The translations under genes and the position numbers were made by a program. A DNA stretch of 64,000 bases from Climacteris rufus (taxonomy: Eukaryota; Chordata; Aves; Passeriformes; Climacteridae): contig VZRZ01002554.1 of the NCBI GenBank assembly GCA_013398175.1, positions 847,108-911,107 of the forward strand, written 5' to 3'. Positions 50,894 to 63,400 of this stretch are shown one piece after another. The notes below the pieces were generated by a model. That model worked only from the letters and a program-made list of their open reading frames with translations. It ran no database searches and had not been told where the DNA came from. The stretch's first letter is position 1. Every line of letters starts with the position of its first letter.

Positions 50894-52584
50894 CATCTGT
50901 AAACCATAGTCTGCAATTTTGGCTTTGGAGCTCAAGATAATAAGACCATGGACTGACAAATTCCAAGAGTTTTTTTCTATTTATATTAGCTTATATTTAT
51001 TTGTTCAATATGTGAGGATGTGATTCCTTGCATTAATCATTACCTTGGTAGAGCTTTTCCTGCTTCCTTTCCAAGATAAAAAAAAAAGAAAAAAAAAAGC
51101 ACACATAAAAAATTCATGTAGATTGTGGTATTACATGGAATAAGCCCCTCTTGTAGGAAAGGGCAGGACAAGTTGTCAGGACAGCCCTGTAGTCTAGGGT
51201 TTTATTTATATCATTGTTGCTGGGAGATTTACAAAAAGGCATGCAGATGCTCTCCTCATGGAAACAAACAGGCCGAGTTTGTGTCAGATTTCAGAGAAGG
51301 TCTGGATAAACCTCTCTGAGCCATGTCACCCTTGAACTCAGTCCTCCCCATGGAATACCCCAAATTTCCACTTTGGTTTCTGTTCAAGGGTAGGGTGTTT
51401 GAGACCCTGACTTTCCAGCCTGCCCTACAACAAGGCCATGCCCTGGCTCAGCTGCCTTCCCTACCTATCGCAGCTTCTCTGGAGATGCCCACTGGCCTAA
51501 TGAGGTGTTTAGTGCCATATCAAGGTCCTAAGCTCTGGAGTAAAGTGGACCATATTCCGGTGTGTGTGGACACTGATCTCATTCAGACCTCAAAGTGTCA
51601 TGGTATGGAAGTGTAACTGAGATTTGTAATTGGAATCAGTCCCCATTTCCTGAAGAAGTTGAACTTTCTGTGTTTAGTGCTGGAATTAATAAGTATGTCC
51701 ACTCAGTGCAAACATGAGCAATTGTTTGCATCAGTTACCAGCAGCAGAGGAGGAAGGCAGCAGCTGGAGAGATGCCTTCCAGAAAGCTGTTAATGAAAAT
51801 GGAAGGTGAAAATAAAGGTCCTATATTGGGATCCGTTTTCATACTGGTTGAGTTACAGCAGAGCCTTCAAAGAAAAGGAGACTCTGCTTTGCATCTAGAA
51901 AATGCTACAGGCCAGGAGTAGAATCAGGTTTGTATTAAATAGACAAGAGCAGCTGTGTGAGCTACCAACTTAAGGGTCAATGAGAAGATAGGATTCACCT
52001 GAGCTGGAGAAGATTCCTCTCCTGAACAAAACATAAAGCAACTGCAAGGAGAAAGAAAGGGAAAGAAATATGTGTGACTTGGTTTGCTGAAGAGAGAAGC
52101 TTTAAAAAATGCTTACAATGCTGTATAGGACTGCTAAAAGTTGCACCCCCAGTCTTCCCAGGCACTGAACCCTCATGCTCTCCTCCTATTCCTATGTATT
52201 TTATGTTTGCAAACAAACAATCTTTTCTGCACCATAAACATTCATCAACTGCCAGAATTGTAAGAAGGGAAGGTATTGTTTTCTGTACTTCTTTTGTGCT
52301 GATGGGTAAAGGTGGCTTAACTACTGATGATCTCTGGTATGTTTGGTGCAGGTGAAACTAGCACTACCTAAGCAATGAAGTCTTCCCTTCTTAGCAGAGA
52401 CATACATTCTGGCCAGCATCACTTTGTTTAACCTACCAGCTTAAAATTCATTCTGCACTTTGAAGTGACTCATCCAAGTGGGAAACAGAAATCTCCAAGA
52501 TACGCAGGCTTCTCCCAGCCCATGTTCACCACAACAGTCCTTCAGACACAGGGCAAGTTCAGGGCTGCATGACTCAAACAATCA

Positions 52585-52790
52585 GGTTTCCATCTCCTGC
52601 CTTGGGAGACTAGTCCACTTGTAGGAAAGTTTTCCTCAAGCTAATTTTTCCTTTGCTAAGTGTCAGCCCACTGCTCTTAATTCTCTGTGTCTTACGTTAG
52701 CCCCCCTCCACCCTGGACCTCCCTGAATGACTGATCTTTCTTCTTGGATGGTCTCCAGATATTTGCACATCATTATTTTTCTCTCTTGCT
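52585..52790 (-). mobile_element. CR1/L3-like LINE relic, 3' part
   Basis: The order of segments on the + strand matches the reverse complement of a CR1/L3-type LINE 3' region: 'CATCTCCTGCCTTGGGAGAC', 'TAGTCCACTTGTAGGAAAG', 'TTTTCCTCAAGCTAATTTTTC', 'AGTGTCAGCCCACTGCTCTT', then 'CCAGATATTTGCACATCATT'. The related ancestral repeat has similar words in that order. No open frame remains, no 8-bp CR1 terminal repeats are seen, and divergence is high, so it is an ancient, dead fragment. Identification is from memory of the consensus. Confidence 0.5.
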
Positions 52791-55700
52791 AAGAGGTTTT
52801 GTAGCCCATAGTAATGCTTTTGTGTCATAATGTTTTGGGTCTTGTGTTTATCTGAAGCTATTTTCTTGACTTCTTTTTAAGAAAAATAAGTCAGAAAATA
52901 TAAAGGGAAATCAAAATCAACCAGAGTCCCTCAAGAGTCAGGATGCCATCTGCCAAAATGTCTTCCAGGGTGCTTTTATTTATGGCTGACTTTCAAAACT
53001 GCAAATGAAGCAGCATAATGGAAATATTGGCACCACCTTATCTTTTTTCTACACTAATGTAGAGACATGAACACATCAGGGATTCATGGGTGTGATACTT
53101 TGACCCTGTGGGAGCTCAGTTGGGAAGAAACAAACTTCCTTTTGTTGTAACTTTCTTTCCTAGAACTTCCTTGGGTTCATTAGTAATCATCCTTACAATT
53201 CTTTTATATGTCTAGAATGTTAGGCATCCCAAAGGATACTTATGTTCTGACACAGTATCCATTTGGTTTTATACTAGGAGCAGCAAGTGCTATAGCAGAG
53301 AAGTCCCACATCCCATTTAGCAAATATCATCTCCTCCAAACAGGAATATGCATTAACTAGAATAGGTGTAAAAAATTGTGACAGGGCCAACAAGGGAATG
53401 CCCAGGGAAATCTTTAAACACTTATGGTTAAACGGGGAATCACATTCTGGTAGTGACTTCTCTCCATTCCTTGCAAACAAGTTTGGATACCTAGTATTTT
53501 GGATACCTTGGATACCTTGAACTTCATATCTCCCTCATAGGCATGTAAAATTAGGGTAGAAAGAAACACTGAAATGTGAGAGTTGTACTTTAACTGTCCT
53601 CTGCAAAATGGGCAATTAACAGCAATGAGTTCTAAGAGGAGAAATATCTTACAAACATTCTGAAATGCTCATATACTTTGGACACCAAGGCCACAAAAGT
53701 AGCTGCATTGGATGGACTGGATTGTAGTTAATTTCCTCTTTTTTTTCTATGGGTCTTTTGACTTAAATCCTTTGCACCCAAAAGGTGGAATGCCCCTATG
53801 GAAGCACTCCATTCCTTCCATGGAGTGCATCGTGATGGCAATTTTACAACCAACACTGAAGCTCCACAGAAGCTCTAAAGCCTGGTGCTGCAACTACAGC
53901 TCCATGATTTCCAGCCCTGGTTTTGTGGATTTCTCCCAGTAGGAGCATAAATGGTGACTGCAATAAAATAGTTCACCTCTGACATAAGACAAGCCTCTTT
54001 TGGATATTTTTTAACAATCAGTGCCTTGGTTGGAAAACCCATAAAATAACCCACAAACTGAAAGGGACATCACTACTGTAGGAGGGATGGAGAGGTGGCA
54101 GTCAGATGTAAATTGGCTGGGATCTGAGAGTTAATGATGCTGATAACTTAGAATTTTCAGGAAGAAGGTTAATTTCTGTTCCTCCCCATTGGCTGCAGTG
54201 GCCATACCCATAGCACAAGGCTCCAGACCCAAGTGCTTAGACATTATCGCTTGCTGACTTCTTTTTTTTCTGCAACATATTGCATTCTTTCAAAACATCT
54301 GTTTGCACAGAGAGATGTGTTGAAAAGACTGTGGTTATTCGTTTAATCACATTTTGACATGGCATCACTGAGTGATTATATTAGCAAGGCTGATGAGTTT
54401 TCTTTACAAAGGGAAGCCCCATGGAACAACATGAAACAGGCATTGTTGTAATTTTGCTGGAACGAAAGAGGGGAAAAACTCAAACCCAAAAAAAGCCCTA
54501 GCTCACGGCATGTCTCCACCCAGCAACGAAAGGCAAGCCAGAGATCTCTGAACAAGTCCTAATTAAGGCAATAAGTTCACAGAGCCACAGGCAGTACGGG
54601 GGGACAGGCTGCCTGGTCTCAGAGTAGCATGGCTGTATTCATGTGCCTGGTGGGGTAAAACTCCATTATTCCTTTGGAACAGAACTGGCTTGGGCACAAC
54701 ACTGCATGAGTGTAACTGGACTTCTGTACTCCTATCAGATGGGGGGAGAGGCTGTGAGTCACATCATGATCCAGGCTTCAAGAAACCTGTGCTCTGCTCC
54801 AGGTCTGGAGGAATTTATTTGCTCTATGTAAAAAAAACCCCACAAGTCAGCTGTGTACTGTTCCAGCATGTATTCTGTAATTCAGTCTTCTCTCCCATAC
54901 AGAGGTAAGCAGGGTGATCTGAGGCAAACCTCTGAAAGTCTTGTACTGTGAGGATCTTCCAGCTAAAAGCAACGTGAATGATTGTTATTAACAGCTTGTT
55001 TGATGGTATAATTGTTTATTCTTTGGGGTCTGCAGCCTTTTTGTGGACTCCAAGCTCTGCATCTCTAGGAAGCATGATTTCAGAGCATTTTCCTATCTTT
55101 ACAGAGAAGGTCCAGAGAAACCCTTCTTTCTTTTTCTCTTTTCTTTTAGGTTGAAAAGAAAAACAGATTTAGAAGAGCTTTGTTTCTCTTGCTTTTACTG
55201 TGAATTTATTGCTCATGAAAGGAACTAGGCTGATAGCTCCAACAGCTTTGTTTCATCCTCAGAAGAGCAACTGCAGAGGAAGGCATTGGTGGATCCCCCA
55301 GGGCCGGGCTCCAGCACTCGTGCAGAGAGTCAGCAGATGCCCATCTTCACCACAAACTCAGCTCTCCTTCTGAGCTTGCAAGCTGGGCTCGGACAATCAC
55401 GTCAGTGCTACGTGCTATGGCACAAACTGGATCCTCTCTCCTGCAGTTGTCACCAGGAGGGTTGAGGCAGGGAGGCAGTGTTTTATATGTGCTGATATCT
55501 TCTTTAAATCTAGTTCCTGGAGGGCAGATGGCCCTCCAGGGCCAAAATCTGAGACTCCAAGAAGTTAAGACCATCTTGAAAGCTTGTCCCCAGTTCAACC
55601 ATAAGTCCTCAAATTCTTTTGTGTTCTCTTCTTCAGAAGGAGAAGTAAATATGCCCTCTCAGAGCATTTCAGGCTAAAAACTATGATTTGTATAGTGCTA

Positions 55701-56459
55701 GAAGCCTTTAGGAGATGGCTTCATAGCCATCCTGGAGTTTTATTTATCTGGTTTTCAGCAACAGATGAGTTTTCAGGAACAAGGATCATCTGAGATCACA
55801 AACTTGGAGCAGAATGTGTGTGCTTTCTTTCCTGTGGAGTACCCCATTTGTGGAAGGCACAATGAGCAGGAGGGATCCTGTGTGCACACAAGGGTGTCCC
55901 AGCAGCCTCCTGCTTCATGCAGCTGTGACAGCAGGGGAGCATCTGTGAGCTAGTGGACAGTGCTCATGACAAGAAAACCAACCTGCCTGTTCCTCTGGTC
56001 TGTGGGTCACACAGAGCTGTGACTATGCAGAGTTCCCTGTGGGGAGAGGAGCCGTGTAACTGAGCCAACATGTGCTGGCTCATGGGATCTATTAAAGCCA
56101 TTTCTTTCCCTCTTTTCTTAGCATCCCAGTTCTTCCTCTGTCACATGCCTCAACAAAATGCTGTTTCATGCGTCAAAGTGGAGCAATTATTCTACACATA
56201 TATTCATCTTCAAGGACAGCTTGAGTCACTTGAGATTTTCTCAAGGCTTGAGGTAGCAACTGATATGTCACAGAAGAGCTCCAGCTTGCAAATACAGCAC
56301 TAGGCAAGTCAATGTACTTGCATCTCTTGGATGCATATCAGGAGCTCATGGCTTTGTGAGGCTTGGCTAAGGCTCCCAACCTCTCTCCCCGGGAATTCAT
56401 CAGGATCTCTCTCCTATGTGTCTGCAAGTTTATATTTTGCTTTGGCCTCAGCATCCATA
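52791..56459. other. Non-coding stretch, no gene seen
   Basis: No gene recognised. A small cluster of nine-base GGATACCTT copies lies at 53485-53518. A strong pyrimidine tract ending in TTTTAG at 55120-55149 is a good splice-acceptor match followed by a short open frame. A perfect GC-rich hairpin lies at 55516-55540. Confidence 0.6.
55516..55540. repeat. Perfect 10-bp GC-rich inverted repeat
   Basis: CCTGGAGGGC (55516-55525) and GCCCTCCAGG (55531-55540) are exact reverse complements around AGATG. The stem has eight G-C pairs and would be very stable in RNA. No microRNA-length arm extends from it. Confidence 0.9.
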
Positions 56460-56820
56460 CTGAAATCATACTTGATTTTTTTATAAATCAACCCCCTGTA
56501 GGTGAACGGATGAATCAGTAGGAAGCTAAGTGCATAATTTAACTCCTTGTCCTCCTCAGCTGTCAATCAGCTTTCTTCATTTCCAACGCAGAGTTCAGTT
56601 GTCTCCAGGTTTATTTTCATTTTATTTTTAGTGCCAATTAAATTTGGATTGCAGGTTTAAAAAAAGCAAAAATGGTACTGCTGAGGCTGGGAACCGGGAG
56701 TTATATTGTTGTTATCTGAGTCCAGCCAGAGGCACATGATACCAACTTTGCTATAGGCTCAAAAGGCCAAAAAACGAAAAGGGAGAGAAAACACAAGATA
56801 CCTCCCAACTTGCCGTTTTC
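56460..56820. promoter_or_regulatory. Candidate cis-regulatory block with PBX/MEIS-type site
   Basis: CTGTCAATCA at 56560-56569 is the reverse complement of TGATTGACAG, the composite PBX-MEIS (TALE homeodomain) site, with no mismatch. Around it are TGCATAATTTAA (56531-56542), GATGAATCA and the near-palindrome CCAATTAAATTTGG (56634-56647). No repeats and no coding frame. Dense homeodomain-type words in single-copy DNA suggest a developmental enhancer. This is inference from motifs. Confidence 0.3.
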
Positions 56821-56853
56821 CTAACTTGTCTGTTTCTTTTTTTTTTGCTGTTT

Positions 56854-56855
<2 letters not shown>

Positions 56856-56886
<31 letters not shown>

Positions 56887-56900
56887 GGGGGGGGGGGGGG
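56856..56900. repeat. T30-G15 homopolymer junction
   Basis: Thirty T residues (56856-56885) run directly into fifteen G residues (56886-56900). Both run lengths may be inaccurate. The glycine/phenylalanine-rich frames across it are not genes. Confidence 0.9.
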
Positions 56901-57296
56901 CGTTCTCTCTGTGCTCTGGCACTTTGCAAGGTTTATTTAAATCAGCATATGTTTCCCCACATCTGTGTACCTTACCATATACATGCCAGTGCAGCATATG
57001 TTCACATCATTGGTCTGCTGTTTCTTTACATGCATGTGAATGTAATACTGGATGCATTAGACACAGAATAGAAAGGGGGGAATATGACCAAGCTACTCTT
57101 CTCTGGTATACCATGGAAGCAGTTAAAGGTGCTGAATAAGGTTTGGCCCAGCTGGGACATGTTCTACATGCACAAGATAAAGGTTAGCTCCAAACGACCT
57201 GCATGCAAAAGTTCCTGCTCATCTTTCTTTTAGCTGGTCAGATTTAGATTTACAAGTGGTCTTCCATTGGGTTAGAAGCTGCACAAGTCATAATAA

Positions 57297-57326
57297 GATG
57301 GTAATTCCTGGGCAAGAATTACCATC
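57297..57326. repeat. Perfect 11-bp inverted repeat with homeodomain-type cores
   Basis: GATGGTAATTC (57297-57307) and GAATTACCATC (57316-57326) are exact reverse complements around an eight-base loop. Each arm contains TAATT, a homeodomain core, so the pair would be an inverted binding-site dimer as well as a hairpin. Confidence 0.9.
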
Positions 57327-57837
57327 CAGACTAAAGATGGAGAGGGAAGAGATAATGTTAGAGGAACTCTAAAATCATCAGAAAGCTGATAGCCAAACAA
57401 AAGTTCCTGGCCACGTGTCCTAGCTTTTTATCACACAACCTTCTTTCTCAGGATACAAAACATGGATATGCTTTTTCAAGTGCACATGTGGGTCAGATGA
57501 AGGCAAGACACTCTCTTACAGACCTCACTGTGTGACCTGGACAATGTCAGGTCCCTGGTTGCTGCCAGCCAAAAGGATGATGTGAGCACTCCCTCATCTG
57601 CCCCAGTGCAGAGTCAGCCGGCACTGCTCAAGCAGCTGATCCAGGTGGTATGAGCTAATCCAGATGACTTTTGTTTGCAGCAGAGCTGACTGCCAGCAGA
57701 GCTGCAGGAGAGGTAATCTTTGGCTGGAGGGCTGTGCCAAGCATCTGCAAGCTGTAATGGCTTCAACCAGCACAGCCACTTGCTGGCTGAACATCTGCTC
57801 GTAGCTATTTATAAAGGATAATACATACATTGGCGTG

Positions 57838-57861
57838 GTCATGTGCCTGGCTGCACATGAC
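57838..57861. repeat. Perfect 9-bp inverted repeat with two E-boxes
   Basis: GTCATGTGC (57838-57846) and GCACATGAC (57853-57861) are exact reverse complements around CTGGCT. Each arm holds a CATGTG/CACATG E-box. Confidence 0.9.
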
Positions 57862-60299
57862 ATCAGGCTTCACTTGCTCCCTGAAACTGGGCTTGTCTTT
57901 CCCCTTCTTCCCTTTATTCTCCCCAGCCTTCATAGCCAGCTTTACTGTGGGAAAACCACTGCCTCAACTCAAGGTAGGGTGGGATAGAGTAAAGAGGGGA
58001 GCGAGGAGGGGCTTGTACTGGGCCATTTCTCACCCTGTTCTTTCTCTTCTCATGTGCTTCACGTGTACTCACATGGTCTTTTGTGAGACCATGGGCCAGG
58101 GGCAGGGAGAGTCTCAGATGGAGCTGATCACTGGAGCTGGGCTCTGTGGGAAGCTTTGTGTTTAGTTGCAGGATGCTCCTCTTAGGTAATTGCTCAAGCC
58201 CCAGCCAAGTCCCTATCTGCAGGGAGCTGCACTTCCAGTCCATAACACCTTGGCATTACACTGCTCTCATGAGTCAAACCATTGAGCAAGTCAAGATTGA
58301 AGAAACATGGAATGAATTATCTTTATAGATCAGCTTGTTCAAAAGCTCCAGCCTCCCTGACTTTTCCTTGCAGGATGTTTCCCTTTCAAAATGATGAAGA
58401 TTATTAGGCCTGTGGGCAAGTCATGATGGCTCTCTTTAAAAAAGTCTGTGAGTGATGGACGACTTTTCTATGTCTTCCTCCACCTCCAAATAAATAATGG
58501 TATACTGTAACTTGTCTCCCTGGATCCTTTTTCCAGTCTTAGCTAGATCTCAAGGAAATCTATTTGCACTAGGAAAAAAGGCAAGTCTGGTCTGAGAAGA
58601 CGAATCTAAAAAATAATGATAATAAAATATTATCTGTTACTGACTGGTCCTTCCAGATGGAATAATTGATCACAGTTGGGGTCCAAATCCTTCAAGAAAG
58701 AGTTAATCAGAACAGTGTCTTGGAACCTTGGGATATTTTGGAAGAAGATGACTGTTCATACAAGAAGGAGACTGGACGGGAGCTGGTTGCTGGATGGTAG
58801 CAACACATGGATTACATAGCATTAAGCTTGCATCACTCTTTCCATTACAAATCCTGAGCCCGTCTGGGCTCCAAACTATCAGCTTAAAGATGAGCAATAT
58901 TTATTTTCAAATATTGTGCAAAATAGTTTGAGTCTTTTTGGAGTCCCAGGGTGATGGGGAGGGGGAAGGCAAAGCATGCTGGATGCTTTCCTCTTTTGCA
59001 GAGCATCCAAACTGTTTTGTTGCTGAAGTTCCAGACCAAAATGGGCTTAATTTTAAGCAAATATTTATTCTTTCTTCAGTCAGGAGGGGTGAGGCAGAAA
59101 TAAAAGCATCAGTGTTTGACCTCTAGCAAGCAAGTTCAGGCTGTGCAAAAACTGCATGTGGTGGATAAACCAGACTCCAGATTGAAGCAGAGGGAGAAAG
59201 TGAAGGGAGTACTCTGTAGTGGCCTGGAGTTCAAACTAACAAACAGCAATATTATTTTGCAGGGGCTTTTAAAGGACACCTTCGGATGGTGCCTGGTCTT
59301 TGTACGGGGGCAGGAAATTACAGCTCCCCTTCCAAACCCACCATCTAATTCTGATGTTGTTAAACTGGACATAGTTTAAATGAGTCTCCCTTTGTCAGCA
59401 GGACAAGGAGTCAGTGGAAGTGGGAAGTTGACAGGCAGAGGAAGAGCGTGAAGGAAAGGAATTCCTTGCCCCTTCTATTTTCTTTCATAAGAGCAATTAA
59501 TTACCCAGCAGCACCCAAGGAAGCTGATTAATCATTTGCAAGACAAATATTAAACCTATGATTACTTCTGAAGATTCAGGCTACTTTAGACTCTCCCGTG
59601 AGGACACCTACCTTCTAAGGAAGTGGTTGCTGATGCTAACTCGGACTTGGAGCTGTGTTACTCATGTTACTATCCTGCCTTTTAAAATACTCCATTGCCT
59701 TCTCATTTGGACATCCCATTTCATGCCACTGTTTGCTGTGAAAGACCAGGAGAAAAGCTGGTCCTACACACCACGGAGAACAAACTTTCTCTTGAAGCTG
59801 TTATGATTTATGAAGGTTTGCCATAGTTGGTATGGTTTGCATGCAAAAAGATCAAACCACAAGCTTATTTGAAATCGGTGGAGTGATCCCCATGTTCCTC
59901 TGAGTAATTGCTGCTTCTGATGACCAATTTGAGTAGGAGCAACAGGCAATATTCTTTCTCACTCTTATTCAATCCCTCTACTACCTGGTACTGTATAGCT
60001 GATGATTACTACTACAGATGGGTCCCCAAACCTGTGGAACCCATTGTGAACTCAAACATCTCAAGTTTTGTACTAACACCTGGCCCACTGCAGTGAGTAG
60101 CAACCTGATTTTTACTCAGACAACAGCTGAGCATCTACAGTTTACACAAGTATAATAGAAAACTGGTCAGGACCTCTATTTCTCCAACATGAGGAATGAT
60201 CACTAGAGTAATGCACAATTTCTTTTTAAGTCAGGAGGCTTCTCTTTGATGTCAGGGTGGGATTATGGTCATTTTCCAAAGAGCCACAGAGAATTGGAA

Positions 60300-60420
60300 A
60301 CACTGCCCAGCTTTGTATCCATTTCCCAGGAAAAATGGGACAATCTGAAGGCATTAGGCTTTGTTCAAGGTCACAAGGCCTAATCTGGTAGTCTGTACTT
60401 GCTCTTCTTACTAGCAGAGG
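60300..60420 (-). mobile_element. MIR-like SINE relic, reversed
   Basis: Read on +, the segments 'CATTTCCCAGGAAAAATGGG', 'GAAGGCATTAGGC', 'TTTGTTCAAGGTCACAAGGC' and 'CTAATCTGGTAG' follow the reverse complement of a MIR core, where 'GTGACTTGCCCAAGGTCAC' is the most stable part. High divergence; no tail or target duplication seen. Confidence 0.45.
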
Positions 60421-63400
60421 CAGCATTAAGGCTTTTCACTTGAGTAAAATTCTTCACTGTCATTACACCCTGGACCTACACAAAAAATTCTGCTGTCAGA
60501 CTCTGTTCACCTTTGGAAACTTTCTACAGACGAGGAGATTTGGATCACACCTACACAGCTGTCCACTGGAGCTTGATTCAAGTCCATCAGTTCAGATTTC
60601 AGTCTCAGCTGGGATATTATACCTCAGGCAGTCTTACACGTGGACAGCAGCAGATCTCACAGTCAGCAGCTGGCCTGTGCTAATCATTAGAATCTACTGA
60701 CACAGACCTCAAGATAACTTCCTTTGCTGTTGTGATCTATCTGTTTGTAATGCAGCGATGATAAAAACAAAGGTATTGTCTTTTAGGGAACTTCTTGATG
60801 ACAGTTCCTGCTCTTGATTGCATGATTCATGTGATCTCAGAAAGAAATGTAAATTAAATATATCAAAAGATAAATTTGTAAATAACAATATATTTTAGAG
60901 ACTGTATTTATAGAGAAAGCACCCATTCCATTAAGAGAGGAAAAAGCCCTCATTAATTTCTGCCCTCTTTTCCACAAAAGTAAATTGTTTAGCTGTCTGC
61001 TTTCGTTTACTGAAATGCTTTCATTTACAGCAAAGATCACTGACATCGCAAGCCCCTTATCTATCTCTTTCTCCTTACAAACCCTAATACTCTTTTGTGC
61101 ATTAAATACCATTTTATAACAGTAAAGGCACAACGTAGAGCTAGCAATTTTTTTTTTACCCAACCTTTCCATGGCACTGCATGTCCTTATTGCAGTTTGT
61201 ACTACAGGACCACGGAATAGTAGACCCACGTATCTTTTTTGGTGGGGGGTTTGAGCTGGAGTGTTACAGTAGGCAGCTGACACAGGACAGATCTGCAGAA
61301 ACTATAAAGTCACTGCAGTACTACTACATGCCACAGCATGGGTTTAACCTCTGAGCTCCCTGTAGGCTTTTGTTTGGTTTCTATCAGTTAGCAGGATTCA
61401 TTTTGGGGCTTCAACTTGGATTCAGCAGACCAACTTTAATAAAACAGCTTTTTCCTCCTTGATTAGAGAAGCAAAGTGTATACAACACTTTGGATAAGAT
61501 ACTGTAGGACCACAGAGTTAAAAAAAGCCTCTGAATCTGGGGTATTTATCTTGTCAAAGGGAAGATTAATTACTCTAATTTATAGCTTAGGAACTGCTGC
61601 CTGTCTTTATGAGGCAGAGAAATGGTGACAGCATACAAGTGTACCTTGATACCACCTTCTTCTCACATACAGTGTGAGAAGGTATTTTTTGGAGGAGGTG
61701 GTGCTTTAGTTTTTATAAGAAAGAATATTTTGGAAGAATGTAGACTTGATTTTTTCCCTTTGAGATACCAGTAGCAGAATTCCAGTCTCTTTCTGAACAG
61801 TTTCTCATAACTCCACCAGGAAAGAACAATGTCCTTAAGGGGAATTTTTCCCCTTACAATTCCTTCTCCTTCCCTAGACCATCTTCTCTTCCAAGATGAG
61901 ATGTCAGAAGCAAAATTTTTGGGGACACAGAGTTCAACACAGGATTCCAGCTTCTTATTTCTCGCCCCTGCAGGAGCTGGGACAACAGGCTGCAACATCC
62001 TGCAGTTAAAGAAAAATAAATGTGGGATCAGTGTTAAGATGGTCACATACTCTGTGTTACACAGACTACTGCCAGGATCTGCAAATATTTGTGTGATCAG
62101 GCTCCACAGGGTTTAGAGCAGTAAGGACTGAGTTGCTTTCCCACAACCCCCCTTTTCCCTCCCTCTCTATTACTCCTCCACCCCTGTTGTTTCCCAGTCC
62201 TCCCAGGTTTCAGGATAAGATACAAAAAAATTTATTATTCAGTCAAAACACTTGGGTGACCTTGGAGGTATAAATGTCTGGCCAAATGACATCCTAGCAT
62301 TTGCTCAAGCACACCCTTCCCTATTTGACATATCCTGTAGATCCTGTGGGTTCCAGTTATGTTTTTAATATTATTATTTTCTCTTCTCTCCCCCTCCACC
62401 CTAGAGCAATTAAGTTAATTTTTTTCCCTTTCAAGGTTTGTGTCAATGAACAGTCAAAGAGTCAGACACGAACCTGCATAGAGGAACCGCTGGCAAAACC
62501 TTTGAATGCTGTGCATTTGTGTGAGAAGAGAAAATGTCAGGAGCAGTTAGCAAAAAATGAATAGCCCTGATCCAACTCTGTGACTCTTCTCCTGCCAAGT
62601 TCTCCAGTGCTCACTGGATGATCCAGCACAGCTCTGACAAGGCTCTCTGTTAAAGATTTCTTCCTCCTGTTTACCTGCTGTCCAGCTTAATTGGGAAACT
62701 TTGAGTTCAATAGGAAATTGTCAGCAAGCCTCCAGGTCATGCTAGCAACAGCAGGCTGGAGTCAAAACAAACCCAGGCCCACCACCACAACAAGGTGGTG
62801 GCCCTGATCCAGGAGAGACCAGGGAGGCAGGGCGAAAGTCACTGCTCTGAGCTTTTCTCTGAGCTGCACTGCCTGTTGGATATGGAGCTGTGCCTCCATA
62901 CGGCAAGGACAGCACCTGGCACTGGGAAATGATGGAAGCAGACTCCCTGCTAGTGTGTAATGACTGCTTTCTTGTCTCCCTACCTGAAGCTGACTGTCAC
63001 ATCCATGGAGAGTTTCACCACTCTTCAGTCCCATTGCAGGAAACCAAGCACCTTTGCCAGTGTGTGTCTTGCCTCATCTGTAATATCCTTTTTTTGTTCA
63101 TCTTCTCCCGTGATCTGAGTTTTACCAGTTGTTCCCAGCTAACTGGACCCAATGCCACCTGTGTACAGCTCAGCCTGCATTCAGCTGCCATTTCCTTCAA
63201 CACCTGACAGCCCAGCTGCTGATTTACTAAAGTCAGCTAAAAGATGAGTTGTTTGGGAAGAAAGGACGTACATGTACATACACATTTTAGGTGACCTGAT
63301 TGTCCTGGGTCTTTTTCAGACACTTGACAGTACATGCCTTTTATTTCTTTCAAGAGACTCATGCTGACCTACCACTCCAAAAAGGAGCATGTTGCTGATG

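Larger units (their letters stand above)
48559..52584. other. Non-coding stretch with A-rich and purine tracts
   Basis: No exon recognised. It holds a T19 run (49463-49481), a CAA-rich repeat (50266-50322), a long purine tract (50818-50893) and a second A-rich run at about 51078-51100. Confidence 0.6.

Noticed and set aside
52700..53300. Extension of the CR1/L3-like relic farther to the right
   Set aside because: Past about 52790 no further family segments could be followed by eye.
60837..61283. Minus-strand frame of 148 codons
   Set aside because: AT-biased composition, no known motif; chance-level length.
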